DNA from: a bacterium
GTDB taxonomy: Bacteria; Spirochaetota; Spirochaetia; JABEVK01
DNA length: 12,166 nt
Assembly (NCBI GenBank): GCA_021782055.1
Contig: JAJXVP010000066.1
Coordinates: 1 to 12,166, forward strand
Reading direction: 5' to 3'
Position numbers and translations under genes: made by a program. The number at the start of each line of letters is the position of its first letter. The first letter of the stretch is position 1. Of this stretch, positions 1 to 5,898 are shown piece by piece. The notes under the pieces were generated by a model. The model saw only the letters and a list, made by a program, of their open reading frames with translations, made no database searches and was not told where the DNA came from.

Positions 1-103
1 ATACCTCAAGATCTTTTGCCGCTTCGGTGATCGATATATTTAGCGGCTTGAGAACGTCTTCGTAAAGGACTTCTCCAGGGTGCGTAGGTTTTCTGCCTGT
101 CAT
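1..103 (-). CDS. HigA-family addiction-module antitoxin, N-terminal part (runs off the window)
   Basis: Reading leftward from the ATG whose complement is at 101-103, 34 codons are open to the window edge. The peptide begins MTGRKPTHPGEVL and continues YEDVLKPLNISITEAAKDLE. The KPTHPGE(V/I)L start followed by a 'DVLKPL.. S.TEAAK.L' first helix is characteristic of HigA-type XRE antitoxins, small helix-turn-helix proteins that neutralise a HigB/RelE mRNA interferase and repress their own promoter. higB normally lies just upstream of higA, but no HigB-like reading is visible at 104-515 on this strand. The antitoxin is therefore either solitary or the toxin was lost. No good Shine-Dalgarno precedes the ATG and the mapped promoter would give a leader of only a few bases. 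The DNA-recognition helix lies outside the window, so completeness is unknown. Confidence 0.75.
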   Translation of the reverse strand, partial: MTGRKPTHPGEVLYEDVLKPLNISITEAAKDLEV

Positions 104-115
104 GTTTGTCAGGGA

Positions 116-144
116 TTTGTAACCCATCAGGTTACATGTGTCAA
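116..144 (-). promoter_or_regulatory. Promoter with palindromic operator for the leftward HigA gene
   Basis: On the minus strand there is a perfect -35 TTGACA (complement of 139-144), a 17-bp spacer, and a -10-like TACAAA (complement of 116-121). The ATG begins 12 bases further on. A perfect 7-bp inverted repeat, TGTAACC-CATCA-GGTTACA (118-136), covers the -10 and most of the spacer. This is the expected geometry for autorepression by a dimeric XRE antitoxin. The sequence match is direct; the regulatory role is inference. Confidence 0.6.
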
Positions 145-198
145 TCAACAACAGCCCTCTCAGGTAGCCCCCTCCGCGTGCTTTTAAAGCCCCGCCAC

Positions 199-296
199 AC
201 ACAAAAAAACTTCCCGCTCAGGAAACCAAAAATTTCCACTCGGGAAACAAAAAATTCCTCGACGGGAAACCAAAAATTTCCACGCTGGGAATTTTT
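199..296. repeat. 22-bp tandem (iteron-like) array
   Basis: Units start at 221, 243, 265 and 287, an exact 22-bp period. Units at 221 and 265 share the core GGAAACCAAAAATTTCC; the unit at 243 is a near copy (GGAAACAAAAAATTCC); the one at 287 is cut short. A degenerate unit can be placed at 199-220. Each full core carries GGAAA/TTTCC inverted arms around an A-rich centre, followed by a 5-6 base linker. The period is about two helical turns, so the sites would lie on one DNA face. It is not divisible by 3, so a coding repeat is unlikely. Function unknown: protein-binding sites for control of a flanking gene, or the remnant of an iteron origin. Confidence 0.7.
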
Positions 297-316
297 GCTG
301 AAAATCTGCTTCAGCA
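296..316. repeat. 7-bp inverted repeat at the edge of the 22-bp array
   Basis: TGCTGAA (296-302) and TTCAGCA (310-316) are perfect inverted arms around a 7-base loop. No T-run follows on either strand, so it is not a typical intrinsic terminator. It immediately follows the last partial array unit and may be part of the same regulatory region. Confidence 0.4.
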
Positions 317-349
317 GGGGTGTTAGAGTGGACCCAAGAGGTATAGGCA

Positions 350-457
350 ATGAAAAGCCTTTTGCTTTTGGCAGACTCGGATTTTGTCGAGCTCGGTAGG
401 GAAGGTGACTTGGGGAGGGGAAGGGGTGTTCCCAACGATGTGATCGTTCTCGAATAG
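350..457 (+). CDS. Possible 35-aa small ORF upstream of hsdM
   Basis: ATG at 350 is preceded by AAGAGG (336-341) with 8 bases between, a good Shine-Dalgarno arrangement. The frame runs 35 codons to TAG at 455-457. The peptide starts [12 protein letters not shown], is glycine/arginine-rich in the middle and ends NDVIVLE. I recognise no family. It ends 58 bases before the hsdM start and on the same strand, so it could be a leader peptide, a decayed gene start, or chance. The dyad at 434-448 lies inside it. An in-frame stop at 344-346 rules out a longer version. Confidence 0.3.
   Translation: MKSLLLLADSDFVELGREGDLGRGRGVPNDVIVLE
434..448. promoter_or_regulatory. Dyad upstream of hsdM (candidate operator)
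   Basis: AACGAT-GTG-ATCGTT is a perfect 6-bp inverted repeat with a 3-base centre, ending 67 bases before the hsdM ATG. Its size suits a helix-turn-helix dimer. No matching regulator gene is adjacent, so the role is inferred from symmetry and position only. Confidence 0.3.
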
Positions 458-468
458 GCTTTATTTCG

Positions 469-497
469 TTGACTTTGGTCGGGGTTTCAAAGAAAAT
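469..497 (+). promoter_or_regulatory. Weak candidate promoter for hsdM
   Basis: TTGACT (469-474) is followed after 17 bases by GAAAAT (492-497), 5/6 and 4/6 matches to sigma-70 boxes. The predicted start of transcription would fall inside or beside the ribosome binding site AAGGA (503-507), leaving a very short leader. The real promoter may therefore lie further upstream. Confidence 0.25.
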
Positions 498-515
498 TGC
501 CTAAGGAACACTATT

Positions 516-2936
516 ATGCTTACACTTCCCCAGCTTGAGCGCCACCTATTCACTTCCGCCGACATCCTAAGGGGAAAGATGGATGCCTCGGAATTTAAAG
601 AGTACATCTTCGGTATGCTCTTTCTCAAACGGTCCTCCGACGTTTTTGACGGGATGCAAGAGGCTACCCGAAAGGCTCTCGAGGAAAAAGGTCGTGGGGA
701 AGAGGAAATAGCCCATACCCTTAACACCGACAAGTCGTACAAAGGGGCCTTCTTTGTGCCGATGCAAGCACGGTGGGCGTACCTGCGGGACGAGGTTCAT
801 AGTGCGGTTGGAGATGCTCTGAACAAGGCTCTTGGAGCCCTGGAAGAGGCCAATCCAGCTTCTTTGGCGGGAGTTCTTCAGCACATAGACTTCAATAAAA
901 AGGTAGGACAGACGACCCTATCCGATCAAAACCTTCGGAAACTCATCGATCATTTCAGCAAAGTAAGGCTCAGGAACGAGGATTTTGAATTCCCTGACCT
1001 GTTGGGTGCCTCTTACGAGTATCTCATCCGCGACTTTGCTGACTCAGCCGGAAAGAAAGGCGGAGAGTTCTATACACCCCGGTCGGTGGTCAAGCTTATG
1101 GTACGGCTCATTGATCCCAAGCCGGGCATGATAGCTTACGATCCCTGTGCCGGTTCCGGGGGTATGCTCATACTTGCGCGGGAGCACCTGAGAGACCAGG
1201 GGATTCCTGACAGCCGGTTAAAAGAGTTACAGGTTTATGGACAAGAATTGAACGGAACCACTTGGGCCATCAGCAAGATGAACTTGCTTCTCCATGGCAT
1301 TGCTGATGCTAACATCAAGAACGAAGATACCCTGATGAAGCCCCAGCACCTTGATAATGACGGGAACCTGATGCTCTTCGACCGCATCCTGACCAACCCT
1401 CCCTTCTCCCTGAACTACACCCGGGAAGGAATGCAACATCCGGGGCGGTTCCAGTGGGGTTGGTGTCCTGAGGGTGGAAAGAAAGCTGACCTGATGTTCC
1501 TCCAGCACATGATGGCTGTCCTCAAGGAAGGGGGCATTCTCGCTACTGTCATGCCCCATGGTGTGCTCTTCCGGGGCGGTGAAGAGAGAAAGATCCGGGA
1601 GAAAATCCTGGCAGAAGACAGGCTGGAAGCGGTGATCGGATTGGCTCCCAATCTGTTTTACGGCACCGGCATCCCTGCGTGTATTCTCGTGCTCCGGTCT
1701 GCGAAGAGTAAGCCTGCCGAACGCCAGAATAAGGTCCTCTTCATCAACGCCGATAGGGAGTACACCGAAGGACGGGCTCAGAATTACCTCCATCCTCAGC
1801 ACATTGAAAAGATCCTGACTGCCTACCAGGAGTTCCAGGCCATCGATGGGTTTTCAGCCATCGTTCCGGTTCAAACCCTGTTGGACAATGAGGCTAACCT
1901 GAACATCCGGCGGTATGCGGACAACACTCCCCCTCCGGAACCCCAGGATGTCCACGCCCACCTTTACGGGGGCGTGCCTGACCGAGAGATTGCCTCTCAG
2001 CAAGAATTGATGACCTCCCTGGGGTTTGACCACAAGGCATTGTTCACTCCCTTGAAGACTGGTTACTCTCAGTTCCTCTCGGATTTGAAAGAAAAACGAG
2101 AAATCAAAACCAGAACGAAAGGCTTTCCCGGAGTTGTGGCCAAAGAAAACCAGCTCAAAGCCACTTTTGACCGGTGGTGGACCTCAGCGGTTCCCAAGTT
2201 CAACGGAGACCGGAGTGAAGCCTTCCTCGTAACCCTCAAGCAAGGCATTCAAGAAGCCTTCCTTTTGACTGTAGGTGGTCAAGGTATCCTAGGAGATTTT
2301 GAGGCTCTAGGGGCCTTTGCCCAATTCTGGGACGGGGCTCAGTACGACCTTCGTTCCTTGATGGCCCGGGGATTCCTGGGGGTTGTGGACGGATGGCTGA
2401 CCACAGTTCTGAGCAGTCTGGAGGACGACAACAAAAAGACCGCCATGAAGCCCCTGGAAGCCCTGGATCACAAACTCATCAGCCGGATGTTGAAACAGGA
2501 GATCCAGACCCTCCGAGATCTTGAAGCCGAGGTAGCCGAGCTGGATGCTCTCCTGGAACCCAAAGGTGAGGACGAAGAAGAAGCCCAAGAAGAGGAAGAA
2601 CCCATATCCCCAGAAGAACTTAAGGCCAAGAAGTCACGCCGGACTCAAGCCAAGAAGGAAGTGAAAGAGCTCCTGAGCAAGGTTCTCCTGACCTTGAAGG
2701 CCCGGCAGAAGAGCCTGACCGAGGCGGAATCCCGGGAATTGGTACTGGATATCTGGAACCAGGAGCTCTGGGGGCTGACCCAAGGCTTTCTTCAGAAGCG
2801 TCAGCAGGTTTTGGTGGCCTTCCTGGAGACCTTGTGGGATAAGTACCAAGTGACCTTGACCAGGCTGGAAAAGGACCGCGATGAGGCCTCAACGGCTCTT
2901 TGGAAGTACCTTTCGGCCCTGGGATATGAGAAATGA
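516..2936 (+). CDS. hsdM: Type I restriction-modification methyltransferase subunit HsdM
   Basis: This is the modification subunit. With HsdS it transfers a methyl group from S-adenosylmethionine to adenine N6 in the recognition site, and it is also needed for restriction. The N-terminal helical domain (about residues 1-160, starting [20 protein letters not shown]) is typical of HsdM. The SAM-binding motif I is DPCAGSGGM at residue 209 onward and the catalytic motif IV is NPPF at 294-297; both are intact. At 806 aa it is much longer than classical HsdM (about 500-530 aa). The extra part is mostly helical, with a strongly acidic patch near residues 682-700 followed by a lysine-rich segment and probable coiled coil. 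The ATG at 516 follows AAGGA (503-507). Structured element A lies just downstream, so this gene may be expressed partly independently of hsdS and hsdR. Confidence 0.95.
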   Translation: MLTLPQLERHLFTSADILRGKMDASEFKEYIFGMLFLKRSSDVFDGMQEATRKALEEKGRGEEEIAHTLNTDKSYKGAFFVPMQARWAYLRDEVHSAVGDALNKALGALEEANPASLAGVLQHIDFNKKVGQTTLSDQNLRKLIDHFSKVRLRNEDFEFPDLLGASYEYLIRDFADSAGKKGGEFYTPRSVVKLMVRLIDPKPGMIAYDPCAGSGGMLILAREHLRDQGIPDSRLKELQVYGQELNGTTWAISKMNLLLHGIADANIKNEDTLMKPQHLDNDGNLMLFDRILTNPPFSLNYTREGMQHPGRFQWGWCPEGGKKADLMFLQHMMAVLKEGGILATVMPHGVLFRGGEERKIREKILAEDRLEAVIGLAPNLFYGTGIPACILVLRSAKSKPAERQNKVLFINADREYTEGRAQNYLHPQHIEKILTAYQEFQAIDGFSAIVPVQTLLDNEANLNIRRYADNTPPPEPQDVHAHLYGGVPDREIASQQELMTSLGFDHKALFTPLKTGYSQFLSDLKEKREIKTRTKGFPGVVAKENQLKATFDRWWTSAVPKFNGDRSEAFLVTLKQGIQEAFLLTVGGQGILGDFEALGAFAQFWDGAQYDLRSLMARGFLGVVDGWLTTVLSSLEDDNKKTAMKPLEALDHKLISRMLKQEIQTLRDLEAEVAELDALLEPKGEDEEEAQEEEEPISPEELKAKKSRRTQAKKEVKELLSKVLLTLKARQKSLTEAESRELVLDIWNQELWGLTQGFLQKRQQVLVAFLETLWDKYQVTLTRLEKDRDEASTALWKYLSALGYEK

Positions 2937-2983
2937 GTAAATAATTGACAGTTTTGGAATTAAGAGTAGAATTGAACCAACAC

Positions 2984-3029
2984 ACCCGTCGGGCCTCTGG
3001 GAAACCATGCCAAAGTTGACGGGTTTTTG
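2984..3029 (+). terminator. Structured terminator-like element, copy A
   Basis: The outer stem is ACCCGTC (2984-2990) with GACGGGT (3018-3024), extendable by a G-U pair, followed by TTTTT (3024-3028). Inside are two further short helices: GGC/GCC, then TGG/CCA around a GAAA loop, separated by the unpaired CTC. It lies 47 bases after the hsdM stop. The inner design is shared with the copies at 4482 and 9944, so this is more than a simple hairpin. It could terminate hsdM transcription or act as an attenuator before the downstream genes. Confidence 0.65.
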
Positions 3030-3054
3030 TGTTTATACGAAAGAGATTTAGCTT

Positions 3055-4137
3055 ATGTCAGATTTAATCGAATCCCTGTCCAAGGAATTTGATGCACTCC
3101 TGAAGATTGAGGGAGCAGAGGCAGACAACCACCTCATCAAAGCAGAGACCCTGGCAACGATTATCACCGCACTTCAAAGTATTGCTTTCTTAGTAGGGGC
3201 CAACGATCTCAAGTCCAGCTTGAATCAGCGGTTTAAGCCAACAAAGGACCTCAAGAATCAATATACCCTGGTTCTAGGAACCCCAGAAAAAGGGAGTTAT
3301 GCGGTTCCTTGGGGAATGAATCCTCTTCCAGAATTAGACCTCCTACCCAGAAATGACTTTCCATCGGTGTTTTATGGATTGCTTGAAACAGTTCAAAAAC
3401 GAAGTTGGGAAGTTCTTGAATCCCAATTTGGAAGTTCTTCACTTCGAAAGCGGGTTTTGGTCGAGATTTTGCGATTGCTACCCCAGAGTGGGGACAGTCA
3501 CCGCATCACCATCGCTACCAGGAATAATCAAGAACCTTTAACACTGTCGTCCCATGACCATAGGGCCTTGAAGTTGGCCCTGGAGGGAGAGTCAACCGAA
3601 AATACGGTCATGACTGTGACTGGGGATCTGATCAAAATTGATTTTGAAAGGCGAATCGTCACCATAAAATATCCCCCCACTGGCAAGGCTTTGGATTGTT
3701 CCTATCTGCCTGAATTTGAGGACATGATCGTAACCAATCGAACCGGACCCATCCAAGTTACGGGGACCTTTGTTTTGGATGATGATGGGAATCCAAAAAG
3801 TTTGAGTGATGTCACAAAAATTGAAGCTATAGACCTTTCCCCAATTTACATTCAAGAAGTTCCGCTGGGTGAGAGTTCCAGGTTGGTTTTTAAAGAAGCT
3901 TTGATGATTCCAGTGACTTTGGACACCGAGAGCTCCCAATATATGGTCGCAGAGCTCTCAGAGTTGAACATCTTTGCCTACACCTTGAACAGGGACCTTC
4001 TAGTGGAGGAGCTAGAAAACCAGATTCAATTCCTTTGGCAGAACTACGGTGAGGCGAAGCCGGATGAACTGTCAGAGGATGCTCAAACACTAAGGACAAA
4101 ACTTAGAGACCAAATACGGGTTGAGCACCATGCCTAG
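3055..4137 (+). CDS. Unknown 360-aa protein, partner of the HicA-like gene
   Basis: I do not recognise a family. The protein starts MSDLIESLSKEFDALL, has a predicted helical N-terminus (about 1-60), no signal peptide and no clear membrane segment, so it is probably cytosolic. Residues about 185-270 look beta-rich, with a GDLIKIDFERRIVTIKY stretch and later a V.G.F..DD.GNP..L pattern that could form a small barrel or OB-like fold; this is a guess from alternating hydrophobics. The C-terminus is helical and acidic. The ATG at 3055 has a modest AAAGAGA site about 9 bases upstream. Its stop overlaps the start of the next gene by a few bases, so the two are almost surely co-translated. The pair sits between structured elements A and B inside the hsd locus. 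It may control or partner the HicA-like protein; it does not resemble HicB. Confidence 0.85.
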   Translation: MSDLIESLSKEFDALLKIEGAEADNHLIKAETLATIITALQSIAFLVGANDLKSSLNQRFKPTKDLKNQYTLVLGTPEKGSYAVPWGMNPLPELDLLPRNDFPSVFYGLLETVQKRSWEVLESQFGSSSLRKRVLVEILRLLPQSGDSHRITIATRNNQEPLTLSSHDHRALKLALEGESTENTVMTVTGDLIKIDFERRIVTIKYPPTGKALDCSYLPEFEDMIVTNRTGPIQVTGTFVLDDDGNPKSLSDVTKIEAIDLSPIYIQEVPLGESSRLVFKEALMIPVTLDTESSQYMVAELSELNIFAYTLNRDLLVEELENQIQFLWQNYGEAKPDELSEDAQTLRTKLRDQIRVEHHA

Positions 4138-4411
4138 ATCAAAAGATGCCGTCGAAAAGAGCCTGCGAAAAAAGGGGTTTCACGAAACTCAAGGGGATCA
4201 TCATTACTTTACCTATCACGACCTCAATGGGAAGAAGACGACAGTCTATACTAAAACGAGTCACACCCCTAAGATGAAAGAACTTTCTGATCCGCTTTTA
4301 TCTCAGATGGCTAAACAAGTTAAACTCACAAAACAAGAGTTTATGGACTTTATTGATTGTACCCTGACGCAGGTAAAATACGAAGAAAAACTAAAAAGCT
4401 TGGGTTGTTAA
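4130..4411 (+). CDS. HicA-like small protein (putative mRNA interferase fold)
   Basis: I prefer the ATG at 4130 (MPRSKDAVEKSLRKKGF) over the TTG at 4121 because it is a standard start overlapping the preceding stop codon. This gives 93 aa. The N-terminal half follows the HicA pattern: a helix ending in 'L+KKGF', then a strand with GDHHYF (residues 22-27) and a further strand with GKKTTVYTKTSH. HicA toxins use the conserved histidine of this 'G.HH.F' strand in RNA cleavage; here it would be H24 or H25. The C-terminal extension (about 55-93, 'MAKQVKLTKQEFMDFIDCTL') is longer than in minimal HicA. There is no HicB-type antitoxin next door; the upstream 360-aa protein is the only candidate partner. 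Toxicity is inferred from fold similarity only. Confidence 0.7.
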   Translation: MPRSKDAVEKSLRKKGFHETQGDHHYFTYHDLNGKKTTVYTKTSHTPKMKELSDPLLSQMAKQVKLTKQEFMDFIDCTLTQVKYEEKLKSLGC

Positions 4412-4481
4412 ATGTCCAGTTATATAGCATTACCTTGCTCTCTTGAAATCCCTGGAGATGTATGTAGAATGAGGAAAGCAG

Positions 4482-4530
4482 ACCCGCCGAGCCTCTGGGA
4501 TACCACGCTTAATTCCGGCGGGTTTTTTTA
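4482..4530 (+). terminator. Structured terminator-like element, copy B
   Basis: The outer stem is ACCCGCCG (4482-4489) with CGGCGGGT (4516-4523), followed by seven T (4523-4529). The inner helices are AGC/GCT and TGG/CCA around GATA, with unpaired CTC on the left. It begins 70 bases after the stop of the HicA-like gene. It would make a good intrinsic terminator, yet it stands upstream of hsdS and hsdR in the same orientation. hsdS therefore needs read-through or its own promoter. Confidence 0.7.
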
Positions 4531-4687
4531 TACCCTCCATCTTCAGACCCTCAGTATCAGTAACAAAATTGCCCCCCAAAGCCAGTGGCCCCAGCGATTG
4601 AAAACTCTCCTGGCTGAGAACCTCGAGATCCCGCGGAACTTCATGGGATTTCCGGAAAATTGGGAAGAACATGGAGTGTGGAAATGA
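4529..4687 (+). pseudogene. C-terminal remnant of an Abi_2-type abortive infection gene
   Basis: The frame from about 4529 to TGA at 4685-4687 encodes some 52 residues. They include NKIAPQSQWPQRLKTLL and end MGFPENWEEHGVWK. An 'RLK.LL...P.IP...MGFP..W....(L/V)W' end is what I know from the C-termini of Abi_2 (AbiD/AbiF-like) proteins, which often sit inside type I restriction loci. Everything upstream of this segment is missing: the frame continues into structured element B, which is not protein-like. The stop overlaps the hsdS ATG (ATGA), as expected if an intact abi gene was once translationally coupled to hsdS. I call it a truncated remnant. The alternative is a short chance ORF. Confidence 0.5.
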
Positions 4688-5898
4688 GTGAGTGGAAGGT
4701 AAGTCCCGTACATGAACTATTCTTTTTGGGACGTGGGCGTGTTATTTCTGGTGAGGAACTAACAGCTCATCCTGGGGAGTTCCCAGTTTATTCATCTCAA
4801 ACCTCAAATGAAGGTGAATTCGGTCGCATCGATACATATGATTTTGAAGGAGAAATGATAACTTGGACAACAGACGGTGCAAATGCGGGAACTGTCTATT
4901 ACCGCTCAGGGAAATTCAATTGTACAAATGTCTGCGGGACCTTGAGAGCAAAAGATGCTGAGAAAGTTGATCATCGCTACTTTTCACTACTCCTTTCCAC
5001 CCATGCAAAGAATCACGTTTCCTACATTGGTAATCCCAAGCTAATGAATGGGGAAATGTCAAAAATCAGACTCAATTTTCCCCCCCTCCCCGAACAACGC
5101 CTCATCGCCAAAATCCTGGACACCCTCGACACCGCCATCCGCCGGACCGAGGACATCATCGCCAAGCTCCAGAAGGTGAAGGACGGACTCCTCCACGACC
5201 TCCTCACCCGGGGTGTGGATGAATCAGGACAGCTCCGTCCCCGGTCCGAAGACGCTCCTCATCTCTACAAGGATTCTCCTTTGGGGAAGATACCGAAGGA
5301 GTGGGAGGTGAGGGATGTCAGATGGCTAGGGGAAGTAGTAACTGGATTTACTCCACCGACAGAAAACTCTGTGTTGTGGGGTGATGGTATAGATTTTGTC
5401 ACACCGGCAGAAATATCAGATTCGGGTGAATTATCCGAAAGTAAAAGAAAAGTAACAAAACTTGGTCTAAAGTATGTAAGGTTGCTACCGCCTGGATCAG
5501 TTCTATGTGTTTGTATTGGTTCGACCATCGGTAAAGTTGCTTTTTCGGAAAATCCACTCTGCACAAATCAACAGATCAATGCACTTATTCCTTCGGCAGG
5601 CATCGATAAACAATATGCTTTCCAAGTATTGCGGAAATTTTCATCTAACCTAGAAAAGGTAGCCGGTCTGCAGGCTGTTCCGATTGTGAACAAGACAACA
5701 TTTTCCTCGCTCTTAGTTGTTATTGCAGAAGGATGTGAGCAAACAAAGATAGGTTTGGAAGTAAAAACAGCTTCATTAGCAATAAACACAGAGGCCAGAA
5801 TTTTAGATAAACTCCGACTTCAAAAACAAGGTCTCATGAACGACCTTCTCACCGGTAAAGTCCGAGTAACCGAACTCCTCAAACAGGAGGCCGTATGA
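4684..5898 (+). CDS. hsdS: Type I restriction-modification specificity subunit HsdS
   Basis: HsdS binds the bipartite DNA recognition site and joins two HsdM and two HsdR subunits. From ATG 4684 (GGAG at 4673-4676, 7 bases upstream) it is 404 aa, a normal length for a two-domain HsdS. The layout is target recognition domain 1 (about 1-130), a central conserved helical spacer starting with PPLPEQR at 133-139 and continuing to about 200 (LLHDLLTRGV), target recognition domain 2 (about 205-345), and a second conserved helix ending GLMNDLLTGKVRV. Spacer lengths between the two helices help set the gap in the recognition site. The recognition domains are visibly more A+T-rich than the central spacer, suggesting domain exchange. 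The stop overlaps the hsdR start as ATGA. An in-frame TTG at 4660 is a less likely start. Confidence 0.95.
   Translation: MSEWKVSPVHELFFLGRGRVISGEELTAHPGEFPVYSSQTSNEGEFGRIDTYDFEGEMITWTTDGANAGTVYYRSGKFNCTNVCGTLRAKDAEKVDHRYFSLLLSTHAKNHVSYIGNPKLMNGEMSKIRLNFPPLPEQRLIAKILDTLDTAIRRTEDIIAKLQKVKDGLLHDLLTRGVDESGQLRPRSEDAPHLYKDSPLGKIPKEWEVRDVRWLGEVVTGFTPPTENSVLWGDGIDFVTPAEISDSGELSESKRKVTKLGLKYVRLLPPGSVLCVCIGSTIGKVAFSENPLCTNQQINALIPSAGIDKQYAFQVLRKFSSNLEKVAGLQAVPIVNKTTFSSLLVVIAEGCEQTKIGLEVKTASLAINTEARILDKLRLQKQGLMNDLLTGKVRVTELLKQEAV

Noticed and set aside
199..296. CRISPR array
   Set aside because: The 22-bp units have only 5-6 base linkers, no spacers of useful length, and no cas genes nearby.
106..399. 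97-codon plus-strand ORF over the 22-bp array
   Set aside because: It runs through the tandem array, whose 22-bp period breaks the frame, and the product looks like random low-complexity sequence. There is no ribosome binding site.
2984..4523. Integron attC sites and cassettes
   Set aside because: The elements look like structured recombination sites after genes, but I find no GTTRRRY / RYYYAAC core pairs and no integrase in the window.
4412..4687. 91-codon ORF as an intact gene
   Set aside because: Its first third is the structured element B, and it starts right after the previous stop without a ribosome binding site. Only the 3' part looks like protein, so I annotate that as an Abi_2-type remnant.
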